From: Brevundimonas guildfordensis
Lineage (GTDB): Bacteria; Pseudomonadota; Alphaproteobacteria; Caulobacterales; Caulobacteraceae
Direction of reading: 5' to 3'
Assembly: GCF_014836405.1 (NCBI RefSeq)
Contig: NZ_JACSQU010000002.1
Location: 373,046-437,045 of the forward strand
DNA: 64,000 nucleotides
Positions 36,146 to 46,840 of this stretch are shown piece by piece; the stretch's first letter is position 1, and every line of letters starts with the position of its first letter. The notes beneath the pieces are model-generated. The model had not been told where the DNA came from and ran no database searches. It was given only the letters and a program-made list of their open reading frames with translations. The translations under genes and the position numbers were made by a program.

Positions 36146-36513
36146 AACGTCTGATGATGCTCGCCGCGCTCGCGGCCCTGGCCGGCGTCGCCGCCTGCGC
36201 CCCCGCCACGCGGTTCGAGTGGGGTGCCTATGAGCCGGCGCTTTACGCCTATGCCCAGAACCCCGAGAACCGCGAGGCCTATCGCACCGCGCTGGAGCGG
36301 GCCATCGAGGCGGGGCGCAAGCGCGACGCCGTGGCGCCGGGCCTGCTGGCCGAGCTGGGCTACCTGCATCTGCAGGCGGGCGAAACGGCGCAGGCCCTGA
36401 CCCTGTTTCAGGAAGAGCGCGCGCGCTTCCCGGAATCGGCCGTGTTCATGGATCGGGTGATCGTCGGCATCGGCGGTCAGACGGCGGTCGCCGCCGCAGG
36501 AGAGGCGCAATGA
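36142..36513 (+). CDS. DUF4810 lipoprotein
   Basis: 123 residues, started at TTG 36142 overlapping the previous stop. The lipobox is GVAACAP with lipid Cys at about residue 19. The mature part opens TRFEWGAYEPALYAYAQNPENREAYRTALERAI, the family hallmark (WGxYExxLYxY), and continues with a TPR-like helix pair GLLAELGYLHLQAGETAQALTLFQEE. DUF4810 proteins nearly always travel with CsgG-like and DUF799 lipoproteins, as here. No activity is known. Confidence 0.82.
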   Translation: MKRLMMLAALAALAGVAACAPATRFEWGAYEPALYAYAQNPENREAYRTALERAIEAGRKRDAVAPGLLAELGYLHLQAGETAQALTLFQEERARFPESAVFMDRVIVGIGGQTAVAAAGEAQ

Positions 36514-37190
36514 TCGTCCGTAAATTGCTCGCCGTCGCCGCCCTGGCGGGCGCCGCCCTGCTGGCCGCCTGCGCCACGGGACCGACGCCCAAGAGCTATG
36601 CCGCCCTGCGCGCCGAGAATCCGCGCAGCGTCATGGTGGTTCCGGCGCTCAACTCGACGGTCAATGTGGATGCGGCGGACTATTTCGTCTCGACCATTTC
36701 CCGGCCCGTGGCCGAGCGCGGCTACTATGTATTTCCCGCTCATATGGTGAAGGGCGTGCTGGAGGACGAAGGCCTGTCGGACGCCGGGCTGGTGCATCAG
36801 GCCGACGCCTCGCGGTTCGGTACCCTGTTCGGCTGCGACACGGTGCTGTTCGTCGAGATCCAGAAGTGGGAGTCGCAATACGTCGTCATCTCCACCTCGA
36901 CCAATGTGGCGTTTGAATACACGCTGAAAAGCTGCCGGACCGGACAGGTGCTGTGGTCGGACCATCAGGAGATGACCTACAGCCCGCAGGCGTCGAGCTC
37001 GGGCAATCTGCTGGCCGACCTGCTGGTTCAGGCCGTCGTCTCGGCGCTGGAGAAGGCCAAGCCGAACTATATGCCGTTGACGCAGCAGGCCAATCTGATC
37101 GCGACCCACGCGCTGGGCCAGGGCCTGCCGGCCGGTCCCTATCTGCCGGCTCAGCATCAGCAGGACCGCAAGAGCTTTCCGGACGAATAA
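36510..37190 (+). CDS. DUF799 (GNA1162-like) lipoprotein
   Basis: 226 residues. The lipobox LLAACATG gives lipid Cys at about residue 21. The body begins PTPKSYAALRAENPRSVMVVPALNSTVNVDAADYFVSTISRPVAERGYYVFP, the GNA1162/DUF799 pattern, with VLFVEIQKWESQYVVISTSTNVAFEY in the middle. Meningococcal GNA1162 is an outer-membrane lipoprotein with a TolB-like fold. This is the last gene of the overlapping four-gene operon. 128 bases without a terminator-like hairpin separate it from cysK. Confidence 0.85.
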   Translation: MIVRKLLAVAALAGAALLAACATGPTPKSYAALRAENPRSVMVVPALNSTVNVDAADYFVSTISRPVAERGYYVFPAHMVKGVLEDEGLSDAGLVHQADASRFGTLFGCDTVLFVEIQKWESQYVVISTSTNVAFEYTLKSCRTGQVLWSDHQEMTYSPQASSSGNLLADLLVQAVVSALEKAKPNYMPLTQQANLIATHALGQGLPAGPYLPAQHQQDRKSFPDE

Positions 37191-37318
37191 GGCCCCGTGC
37201 GAGGGGGCGGCGAACGCGGCTAAACACCGAGGCAGAAATGCTGGGGAGCGAGGGGCTTGCCTCGCGCGTATAAGCCTTATCTGTTACGCCGCCCCCCGAA
37301 CGCACGGAGACCTTCGCC

Positions 37319-38311
<993 letters not shown>

Positions 38312-38345
38312 CGGCCGGTTAACGCGTCGGCGCTAGTCTGCGCTC

Positions 38346-39560
38346 ATGAGCGAACCCGGGGTCAGGGCGGAAGAGGGCGAGGCGCGGCCGTTGCGGGCGC
38401 GTCGCGCCCTGCTGCGTCGCCTGGCCGACGTGGTCAGCCTGCCCGCCAGCCGCATCAATGTCTTCGAGCGTTCGGTGGTCGGCGATCTGCTGGTCGTTGT
38501 GCTGCGCACGGCCTCGGTGGAGGAGCGTCGGCGGGTGGCCCAGCGGCTGGCGCCCCTCGGCGAACTGCCCGATGCATTGAAGCGCCTGCTGCTGCGGGAT
38601 GACCCGGGGGTGGCGCGGCCTTTGCTGGAGGACTGCGCCGCCCTGTCGGATGCGGACCTGATCGGCTGCGCGCGGGACGCCGGGCCGGAGCACCGCTTGA
38701 TGATGGCGGCGCGGCGCGGCCTGACCGAGGCCGTAACCGAAACCCTGCTCAGTTGGGGCGAGGAGGCGGTCATCGCCGCTGTCCTGCGCAACGATTCGGC
38801 GCGCATGCCGCAATCGGCAATCGAAGGCGTGATCGCCTTGAGCCGGGGCGCGCCGGGCCTGAGCGCCCTGTTGCTGCGCCGGCTGGAGCTGCGGCCGGCG
38901 GGCGCCTACGTCATGTTCTGGTGGTGCGCGGCCGAGGAGCGGCGCACCATCCTGCAACGCTTCGCCGTGTCGCGCGAAGTGATGCAGAGCAGCGTCGAGG
39001 ACGTCTTCGCCCTGGCGGCGGAGGAGGGGTGGAGCGACCCCGTCGCGCGCAAGGCGCTACAGTTCATCGAGCGGCGCCAGCGCAATCGTGCAGCCGTGGC
39101 CAAGAGCCCTTACGCCGATCTGGAGGCCGCCGTGGCGGCGGCGGGCGCTGCGGGGCTGACGCGCGACCTGGTCGCCGAGATTGGCTATCTGTCGGGGATC
39201 AAGCCTTTGACTTCGGCCAAGATATTGGCCGACGCAGGGGGCGAGCCGCTGGCTATACTGTGCAAGGCGACGGGGCTGACGCGGCGCGACCTGACCGTAT
39301 TGTGGCGGGCTATGCGGCGGCCCGAGACCGCCGAGGACGGCGCGGAGCATCCGGACTGGCGCCGGGTGCAGATCATCTATGAAATGCTGGCGGTAGACCG
39401 GGCCCAGACTGTGCTGCGTTACTGGAACTGGACTCTGTCTTCGGCGCTGACGCCGACGCTTCTGCGCGCGATCCGCGAAGGGGAAGAGGCGCTGATCGAC
39501 GAATACTCGGCGCCCGAGAGGGCCGCCCTGTTGGCGCTTGCAGAGAACTTTGGTCGCTAA
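38346..39560 (+). CDS. DUF2336 family protein (first paralogue)
   Basis: 404 residues, soluble and almost wholly helical. HEAT-like repeating helices are visible, for example LGELPDALKRLLLRDDPGVARPLLEDC and LSDADLIGCARDAGPEHRLMMAARRGL (about 75-130). The C-terminal half has LAILCKATGLTRRDLTVLWRAM (about 300-321) and RYWNWTLSSA (about 358-367). The LSDxDLIxxxRxxGxxHxxxxARR pattern is the DUF2336 signature. The function is unknown, though members are common in Caulobacterales. It directly precedes mucR on the same strand, with a 165-base gap. A second DUF2336 gene lies on the other side of mucR. Confidence 0.85.
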   Translation: MSEPGVRAEEGEARPLRARRALLRRLADVVSLPASRINVFERSVVGDLLVVVLRTASVEERRRVAQRLAPLGELPDALKRLLLRDDPGVARPLLEDCAALSDADLIGCARDAGPEHRLMMAARRGLTEAVTETLLSWGEEAVIAAVLRNDSARMPQSAIEGVIALSRGAPGLSALLLRRLELRPAGAYVMFWWCAAEERRTILQRFAVSREVMQSSVEDVFALAAEEGWSDPVARKALQFIERRQRNRAAVAKSPYADLEAAVAAAGAAGLTRDLVAEIGYLSGIKPLTSAKILADAGGEPLAILCKATGLTRRDLTVLWRAMRRPETAEDGAEHPDWRRVQIIYEMLAVDRAQTVLRYWNWTLSSALTPTLLRAIREGEEALIDEYSAPERAALLALAENFGR

Positions 39561-39725
39561 AAAGTCGGCGCCGTCGTAATTACTGATCAGGGCAGTTGAA
39601 CTCGCTTATCAGGCGATAAAGCGCCCCTGCATTGCTTTCGACTTCGAACATCCGTATGAAACCAATAGACGGCGGGTCTTCTCAGATCAGTCGATTGGAA
39701 TTGGGGCGTCAGAAGGCTGGTCCAA

Positions 39726-40148
39726 ATGGAAGAAAAACCCGAACTGCTTGAGATGACGGCGGACATCGTTTCGGCCTACGTCAGCAACAACACCGTATCG
39801 GCCGACACTGTGCCGACCCTGATCGCGCAGATCCACGCCGCCCTGTCGGGCGTTTCGGAAGCGCCGGTCGAGGCCGAGCCCGAGCCGCAAGAACCGGCCG
39901 TGCCGGTGCGCAAGTCGATCACCCCCGACTTCCTGATCTGTCTGGAAGACGGTCGCAAGTTCAAGTCGCTGAAGCGTCACCTGCGCACCAAATACAATCT
40001 GAGCCCGGAAGAGTACCGCGCAAAATGGGGTCTGCCGAAAGACTACCCCATGGTCGCCCCGAACTACGCCAAGGCGCGTTCGGAACTGGCCAAGCAGATG
40101 GGCCTGGGCCAGGGCGGCCGTAAGCCGGCCCGCGCGACCCGCAAGTAA
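39726..40148 (+). CDS. mucR: MucR/Ros family transcriptional regulator
   Basis: 140 residues. The N-terminal dimer/oligomer region (residues 1-45) is followed by an acidic Pro linker, then the DNA-binding domain [28 protein letters not shown]. The second zinc Cys of Ros (CxxC) is Asp here (CLED), as in the zinc-free or atypical MucR homologues. The rest, [32 protein letters not shown], is the highly conserved family tail. In Caulobacter, MucR proteins act with SciP and GcrA-linked circuits on cell-cycle genes. The long AT-richer leader (39561-39725) suits MucR autoregulation, which favours AT-rich sites. A terminator follows. Confidence 0.94.
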   Translation: MEEKPELLEMTADIVSAYVSNNTVSADTVPTLIAQIHAALSGVSEAPVEAEPEPQEPAVPVRKSITPDFLICLEDGRKFKSLKRHLRTKYNLSPEEYRAKWGLPKDYPMVAPNYAKARSELAKQMGLGQGGRKPARATRK

Positions 40149-40171
40149 TAGCGGCGCCGCTCTAAAGACAG

Positions 40172-40204
40172 ACGCCCGCCTTTCCAGCGAAAGGCGGGCG
40201 TTTT
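40172..40204. terminator. Terminator between mucR and DUF2336
   Basis: Perfect 12-bp stem ACGCCCGCCTTT / AAAGGCGGGCGT (40172-40183 with 40190-40201), loop CCAGCG, followed by TTTGCT. It ends mucR and could also serve the convergent DUF2336 gene. Confidence 0.88.
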
Positions 40205-40226
40205 GCTGTCCGGGACAGGGAGGCGG

Positions 40227-41345
40227 TCAGGCCGCCTGCATCGCCTTGCGCGCGCGCCAGAAGCGGATCGTCCGCAGGGCCGCTTCGCGGGTCAGCTCCT
40301 GATACATCCCCGCATAGGCGCGGGCCTTGCCCATGGCGTTGTCGTCGGTGTTCAGAAGGACGACCGCGTAGGTCAGGAACAAGGCGCGGTCCAGGTCGGC
40401 CGCCTTGCAGATCACCGCCAGGGCGTCCAGCTCCCGTCGCTCGATGATCTGGCGGGCGGTGTGGAAGTCGACGTCGGCCAGTTGCGACAGGGCGATCAGG
40501 AAGGCGGTCTGGCCGCCTGACCGCAGGAAGCGCGCCAGCACCTGGGGCGTCAGCTGGTTGGCGGCGCGCAGTTCTTCGACATAGGCCAGGCTCTCGGCGT
40601 AGTCGGGGGGCAGGGCGCCGTCTTCGGCGGCGACGCGCGTGCGGCCGGCGGCCAGGGCGCTTTCCAGCAAGACCGGATCCATCCGCGCGTTCTGTTCCAG
40701 AATGCGCTGGCGCAGCCGGGCCTCGACCTCGAAATACAGGTCGTTCAACAGGTCGGGCGGCAGGCTGGAGCGTTCGACCGTCACCGCGTGCAGGGCCGGA
40801 TTGGCCCGGGCGCGCTCGACCGCGGCCTCGGAAGCGGCGCGCGACAGGCTGGCCCCTTCGTTACCCAGCAGCACGCCCAGGGTCTCGTCGTCGCCGCGCT
40901 CGACAATGGCGTCGGACAGGGCCTCTGACACGGCGGCGCGGCGGCTGACGGCGCGCATATGGCCCTGACCGCAGGAGCGGACCACGCCGATCAGGTCCGC
41001 CTCGGTGAGAACGGGCGAGGCGCTGAGGACGGGGGCGGCCACGGTCTCGGCTTCATCATTGGCCAGGCGGCGGATCAACTGGTGCGGAGCGTCCGGCGCG
41101 TCGGCGAACCGCTCGGCCAGTTCGGCGCGCACGGCCGTCTCCATGGCGTCGGTTAGGTCAGAAAGGACCGCGCCGTAGAGGGCGGTCTCGGACTCGGTGC
41201 GCTGGGCCGCGCCGAAGAAGCAGTCGGTCAGCTCGCGCAGCAGGGCGCGTCGTTTGAGGCTGGAGTCCTCCTGCGCCAGGGCGATCAGCTCAGGCAGGCG
41301 CGAGCCGGTCTCGGCGGCGGGGGGCAGGTCGGCGCTGTCGCTCAT
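40227..41345 (-). CDS. DUF2336 family protein (second paralogue)
   Basis: 372 residues, helical. The shared signature reads LTEADLIGVVRSCGQGHMRAVSRRAAVSEALSDAIVERGD (about 111-150), and the C-terminal part has LDALAVICKAADLDRALFLTYAVVLL, then RTIRFWRARKAMQ, parallel to the paralogue at 38346-39560. It faces mucR across a terminator. Its ATG overlaps the stop of the proline-rich gene (ATGA), so those two are one transcript. The function is unknown. Confidence 0.85.
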   Translation of the reverse strand: MSDSADLPPAAETGSRLPELIALAQEDSSLKRRALLRELTDCFFGAAQRTESETALYGAVLSDLTDAMETAVRAELAERFADAPDAPHQLIRRLANDEAETVAAPVLSASPVLTEADLIGVVRSCGQGHMRAVSRRAAVSEALSDAIVERGDDETLGVLLGNEGASLSRAASEAAVERARANPALHAVTVERSSLPPDLLNDLYFEVEARLRQRILEQNARMDPVLLESALAAGRTRVAAEDGALPPDYAESLAYVEELRAANQLTPQVLARFLRSGGQTAFLIALSQLADVDFHTARQIIERRELDALAVICKAADLDRALFLTYAVVLLNTDDNAMGKARAYAGMYQELTREAALRTIRFWRARKAMQAA

Positions 41346-42478
41346 GGCAGGTCGGGGCCGTCAGTCAGGGGGGCGGCGCGCAGGCGGCCCTGGGCGTCGC
41401 GCATGACGGCGGGGGCCTCGGGCGGCTGGGCCAGGTCGTCCGAGGCGATGGGCTGATCCAGTTCGACCGGCAGGGCGTCGAGATAGTTGGGCGCGGGCAG
41501 GGGCGTGGCGTCTGGCTGGCGGCCGGCCTGGCGGTGGACGGAATAGTAGCGGGCGCCGCTCTGAGTCGGGGCGTCGCCGCGCGCAGGCTGGGGCGCAGCC
41601 TGCGGCGGCTGTTGCGGCGTCGGGGTCTCGGGCGCGGCAGGCGCCGAGGCGGCGGGCGGCTGGGGCGTGTTGCGCTGCAGCTGGAAGATCAGCGCGTCGC
41701 GACGCGGGGCCAGCGGGTCCACGGCCGGCTCGGTCGGTGTGGTGGCGGGCTCAGGCTGGGGGGGCGGCGGAGGCGGCGCAGGCTGCGGCTCGGCGATCGC
41801 GGCCGGCTGCGCCTGTCGAACCGGCTCAGGCATCGGCTCATGCATTGGCTCAGGCATCGGCGCAGATGGAGGGGGAGGCGAGGGCATGTGCTGGACGACA
41901 GGCGCGGGTTGCGGCTGAGCCGCCGGCTGGCTGGGCTCGGGCGCGCGCTCAAACGGCGCAGGAGACGCCTGGGGCGCGGCTTGCGGCGCGTAGGGCTGAG
42001 GCTGGCTCTGCGTCGGCTGGCGCGTCCACGGCGGCGGTTGATAGGCCGCCTGATAGGGCACCGGCGGCGTGAAGTCGGGCGCAGGCGTTTCGGCCGGAGC
42101 GCTCACATAGGGGCGCCAGACGGCGTCCGGGTGGCTGGTCACCGGGCGGAGTTCGGGCGCGGGCGCCGGCTGGGGCTCGCCGTGGGCTGGCGCGGAACGC
42201 CAGGGATAGCCGCCGTGCGGGATGATCGGCGGCCGGGCGGCGTAGGTCGGGCTTTGCGCCATGACCGGCTGCGGCGGGGCGAAGCTGTCCGTCGGGGCGC
42301 TGGGCCAGGCGGGCTGGCTGGCCGTAGGGGTGGCGGCGCGGCCGGGCCAGGACAACTGGCGCGCCTGGGGCGCGGGCGCATCGCCGGAGCTTGTCGGAGG
42401 CGGGCCGTGCTGCGCCCAGGCGGCCGTGGCCGCGCCGAGCGCGGGCAGAAGGGCGGCGATGGTCAGGGTGCGCGGCAA
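41342..42478 (-). CDS. Proline-, alanine- and glutamine-rich exported protein
   Basis: 378 residues. The signal peptide is MPRTLTIAALLPALGAATAAWA (cleaved before QHGPPP). The mature protein is low-complexity: many Pro, Gln, Ala with short motifs such as PPPPPPQPEP and PMPEPMHEPMPEPV (about 170-240). Near the C-terminus is a short structured part, GARYYSVHRQAGRQPDATPLP and YLDALPVELDQPIASDDLAQPP. No catalytic domain is visible, and it probably spans the periplasm or binds the wall. It is coupled to the DUF2336 gene by a 4-base overlap. A CtrA-like box lies about 55 bases upstream. Confidence 0.7.
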   Translation of the reverse strand: MPRTLTIAALLPALGAATAAWAQHGPPPTSSGDAPAPQARQLSWPGRAATPTASQPAWPSAPTDSFAPPQPVMAQSPTYAARPPIIPHGGYPWRSAPAHGEPQPAPAPELRPVTSHPDAVWRPYVSAPAETPAPDFTPPVPYQAAYQPPPWTRQPTQSQPQPYAPQAAPQASPAPFERAPEPSQPAAQPQPAPVVQHMPSPPPPSAPMPEPMHEPMPEPVRQAQPAAIAEPQPAPPPPPPQPEPATTPTEPAVDPLAPRRDALIFQLQRNTPQPPAASAPAAPETPTPQQPPQAAPQPARGDAPTQSGARYYSVHRQAGRQPDATPLPAPNYLDALPVELDQPIASDDLAQPPEAPAVMRDAQGRLRAAPLTDGPDLP

Positions 42479-42530
42479 CGGCGCCTCGTGAAAACTGCAG
42501 AGGTTCGCAGGACATCCTAGGCGGCGCGGC

Positions 42531-42546
42531 TTAATCCTCGCCTAAC
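42531..42546 (-). promoter_or_regulatory. CtrA-box-like sequence
   Basis: TTAA-N7-CTAAC on the plus strand (42531-42546); on the minus strand it reads TTAG-N7-TTAA. The CtrA consensus is TTAA-N7-TTAA(C), so there is one mismatch. It lies upstream of the proline-rich gene and its DUF2336 partner. The match is short and could be chance. Confidence 0.35.
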
Positions 42547-42556
42547 GCCGGGCGCT

Positions 42557-43585
42557 TTAACCGCGGGTGGGCAGATATTGGCCGGTGAAGGCGTCGCGCC
42601 ATTCGGGCGCAGTCGGATAGGCGCCCTGCGTCTGATCGGCGAAGGCCTGCCAACGCTCGGGCGTCATGGCGCCAAGGCCGTAAAGGGCTGCGTCGCCGCC
42701 GTCGACCATGGCCCGGGCGCGCAAGGCGGCGCGGGCGGCGTCCAGTGCGCGCTGGGGCAGGTCGGGGTTGGCGCGCCGGATCAGGGCGTCGCCCTTGGCC
42801 CCCTCGCCGTGGACATAGTCGCGCCAGCCCTCGACCGAGGCGGCGATGAAGTTGCGCAGGGCCTGGGCGTTGTCGCGGGCGAAGGCGTTGGGCGCCAGCA
42901 CCAGGCCGGAATAGGAGGGGTAGCCGTCCTCGGCGGGGAACAGCACCAGCGGTTCGAAGCCGACCGCACGCGCGACAGCCTCGGGACCGCCGTCGGTCAG
43001 GCGGGCGATGAGCACGCTGTCGGGGTCTTCGCGGAAGGCCTTCAGATTGTCCTCGGCCGCGCCGGGGCGGGCCTGATCCGGCGTCAGGTCAAAGCGGGCG
43101 CGCAGCCAGGCCCAGAAGGCGTCCTGATCCTTCGGCTCCATCAGGATGCTGCGGCCGCGCAGGACGGTCAGGTCCTCCAGCTGCTGGCCGGGGTGGGCCA
43201 GCAGCACGACCGGGTCCTTCTGCAGGAAGGCGGCCACCGCCTTGACCGGCGCGCGCTCGGCGATCAGCCGCAGCGGCAGGAAGCTGTCGCGGCCGATGGC
43301 CAGTTCGACCGCGCTGGCGGCCAGAAGGGCGGGAATGTCGGCGCCCGAAGGACCGGCCAGAATCTCGACGTTGAGGCCGCGCCGCTCGTAGGCCCCGGCG
43401 GCCAGCGCCTGATAGAAACCGCCGTGCAGGGCGTCGGGCGGCCCCCCGGCGGCGACGCGCAAACGCACGCGCCCGGACTCGTCCGTCTGCGCGGGCGTGC
43501 GGCCGCACGCCGACAGCACGCCCAACGCCGTCAGGCCGAGCGCGCTGGCCATCAGGCCGCGTCGATGCAGGAGGGGGCGAGTCAT
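42557..43585 (-). CDS. NMT1/SsuA-type ABC transporter substrate-binding lipoprotein
   Basis: 342 residues from ATG 43585. The basic N-region (MTRPLLHRRG) and hydrophobic core end in lipobox LSACG. The domain is an NMT1/THI5-like periplasmic binding fold: VRLRVAAGGPPDALHGGFYQALAAGAYERRGLNVEIL, then GADIPALLAASAVELAIG and DPVVLLAHPGQQLEDLTVLRGRSI. Homologues bind sulfonates, nitrate or pyrimidine precursors of thiamine. No permease or ATPase gene is adjacent, so the transporter is incomplete here. The longer frame to 43753 has no signal logic. Confidence 0.85.
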   Translation of the reverse strand: MTRPLLHRRGLMASALGLTALGVLSACGRTPAQTDESGRVRLRVAAGGPPDALHGGFYQALAAGAYERRGLNVEILAGPSGADIPALLAASAVELAIGRDSFLPLRLIAERAPVKAVAAFLQKDPVVLLAHPGQQLEDLTVLRGRSILMEPKDQDAFWAWLRARFDLTPDQARPGAAEDNLKAFREDPDSVLIARLTDGGPEAVARAVGFEPLVLFPAEDGYPSYSGLVLAPNAFARDNAQALRNFIAASVEGWRDYVHGEGAKGDALIRRANPDLPQRALDAARAALRARAMVDGGDAALYGLGAMTPERWQAFADQTQGAYPTAPEWRDAFTGQYLPTRG

Positions 43586-44286
43586 CACGCCTAGGGTGTA
43601 GGGGGGCGGGCCGCGCTTGGAAAGGCGGCGGGGCGCCGGCGGGCCGATTTCCAACCGGAAACCCGGCGATTCAGCGCCGGAATTGAGCGAGGGGACGTAA
43701 CCCTTTGAGCCAGACCGTCGCCGGTCGGATCGCGGATCGCGTCCCCTCGCCAAGTCCGGGTTGGACTTGGCCGTTATCGGGTCGAAACTTCGTTTCTGCG
43801 TCGGCGGGCGAACCCGTCGTCGTTCGACAACCGTTTCGTCGGCTCCTGGTCTTCGGCGTTCCGCAAGGCGAACCTCGCGCCGTCCGTCGATCCCGGCCCG
43901 GTTCTCCGTGATCCCTGCGCCGAAGCGCTAAAGGATCGGGAGCCTTGGCCCTGCGTCGGTGTTTCCGCGTCCTCCGAAGAGGCTAGGAACCCTGGGTCAG
44001 AGAGCCGGACCGGTTCGCTTGATCTCAAGGTCGCCCTCGATTTCCGCGCCTCCGTGTCCCTTCGGCCTGTTGACGTTCCCGCGAAATCCGCTATTGGGCA
44101 AGCGCCCAAACCGGCGCGTCTGTGTGGAATCGTCCCGGACCCGGTGGGCAACTCTGTGGATATCTGTGGACGGACGAAATTCGCCGAGGCGGATCAGCGC
44201 GTTGTGCTGTCCACAGGAAAAGGGGGCAGGGCGCGGCTCCGCCTCATCGGCGCGCGCCCTCCCTGCCTTGGCGGAATGGCAGGCGG
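43586..44286. other. 700-base gene-free region with many small hairpins
   Basis: No believable CDS lies here. Several short perfect hairpins occur: CCAAGTCC/GGACTTGG (43750-43770), GAAAC/GTTTC with loop TTC (43784-43796), CCTC-CGAA-GAGG (about 43975-43986), and TTGGGC-AAGC-GCCCAA (44094-44109). Toward the right, three TGTGGA-type boxes occur (CTGTGGATAT and CTGTGGACGG at about 44155-44173, and CTGTCCACAG at about 44207-44216). It could hold a structured RNA, a decayed gene or a regulatory region. I recognise no tmRNA, RNase P, 6S or SRP RNA signature. Confidence 0.5.
44218..44267 (-). terminator. Putative terminator of the ABC-F gene
   Basis: On the minus strand GGCAGGG pairs with CCCTGCC (44261-44267 with 44225-44231), with extra imperfect GC pairs inside, followed by CCCTTTTCC. 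It is 20 bases after the stop. The stem is imperfect. Confidence 0.5.
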
Positions 44287-46104
<1,818 letters not shown>

Positions 46105-46199
46105 GGGGGCGCATATAGCGACTGACCGGCGCTTCGGCCATCGGCGTTGACGCTTCCCCGGCGGCGGGCTGTAGTCGGGCCATGACGACGGAGGGTGGA

Positions 46200-46793
46200 A
46201 TGACTCTGAACCGTGCAGCCGGAGACGATGGCGGCAGAAGGAAGGGGCCGGGGCAGGTCTGGTACGCGGTGGCGGCGCTGCCCTTGCTCTGCGGTTTTGC
46301 AGCCATGGGCATGGTGGTGCTCACGCAAGTGTCGAAGCTGGACGACGGGCTGGAGCAGATCGTCGTGCCGGGCGCGCGCGAGTTGAGTCTGGAGCCCGGC
46401 CAGCACACGGTCTTTCTGGAATATCGCAGCGTCGTCGATGGCCGGGTCTATGCGGTCGATCAGGTGCCGGGCCTGGCCGTCCATGTCGAAGCGGCGGACG
46501 GCGCGCCGGTGGCGGTGAGCGCGCCCAGGGCAAGCACCACCTATACGCTGGGCGGGCGTCAGGGAGCGGCGATCAATGTGTTCCGCATCGAGCAGGCCGG
46601 CGCCTACAGGATCTCGGCCGACTATGACGGTCAGGAGGGGCCGCAGACGGTGATCGCCGTGGGCCAGGGGTTCATGGGGCAGTTGTTCGCCACCGTCTTA
46701 CTGGCGCTGGGCGCGGCCTTCTCGGGCATGATCCTGACTGCGGCGGCGGTGATCGGAATCTATCTGGCGCGGCGGCGGGCGCGCCGGGCGTGA
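46200..46793 (+). CDS. Membrane protein of unknown function with periplasmic beta domain
   Basis: 197 residues from ATG 46200, which has GGAGGG five bases upstream; ATG 46182 is an alternative. One transmembrane helix lies near the N-terminus (WYAVAALPLLCGFAAMGMVVL). A likely periplasmic domain follows with strand-rich sequence (ELSLEPGQHTVFLEYRSVVDG, then YRISADYDGQEGP). A C-terminal helix (LFATVLLALGAAFSGMILTAAAVIGIYLA) ends in RRRARRA. The TM-beta-TM plan is seen in small envelope proteins without known function. It is divergent from uup and upstream of the TetR operon. Confidence 0.65.
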   Translation: MTLNRAAGDDGGRRKGPGQVWYAVAALPLLCGFAAMGMVVLTQVSKLDDGLEQIVVPGARELSLEPGQHTVFLEYRSVVDGRVYAVDQVPGLAVHVEAADGAPVAVSAPRASTTYTLGGRQGAAINVFRIEQAGAYRISADYDGQEGPQTVIAVGQGFMGQLFATVLLALGAAFSGMILTAAAVIGIYLARRRARRA

Positions 46794-46805
46794 GAGAGTC
46801 TTGAC

Positions 46806-46833
46806 TTGACGCATACCGTCCGGTTGGTATGTA
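46806..46833 (+). promoter_or_regulatory. TetR-SMR promoter with palindromic operator
   Basis: TTGACG (46806-46811) and TATGTA (46828-46833) are 16 bases apart and fit -35 and -10 boxes. The spacer is filled by CATACC-GTCCGGTT-GGTATG (46812-46831), a near palindrome with the ACC..CCGG..GGT core common for TetR operators. A TetR dimer bound here would block the promoter of its own gene and of the efflux gene. Transcription would start almost at the ATG (46841). Confidence 0.7.
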
Positions 46834-46840
46834 AAGCGTC

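Noticed and set aside
43774-44151. Minus-strand ORF of 125 codons in the gene-free region
   Set aside because: No ribosome site, odd composition with many Arg/Ser/Thr/Gly, no family feel; the region is better described as hairpin-rich non-coding DNA.
44150-44216. Chromosome replication origin
   Set aside because: TGTGGA boxes alone are too few; there is no AT-rich unwinding region and no hemE, parAB or dnaA gene nearby.
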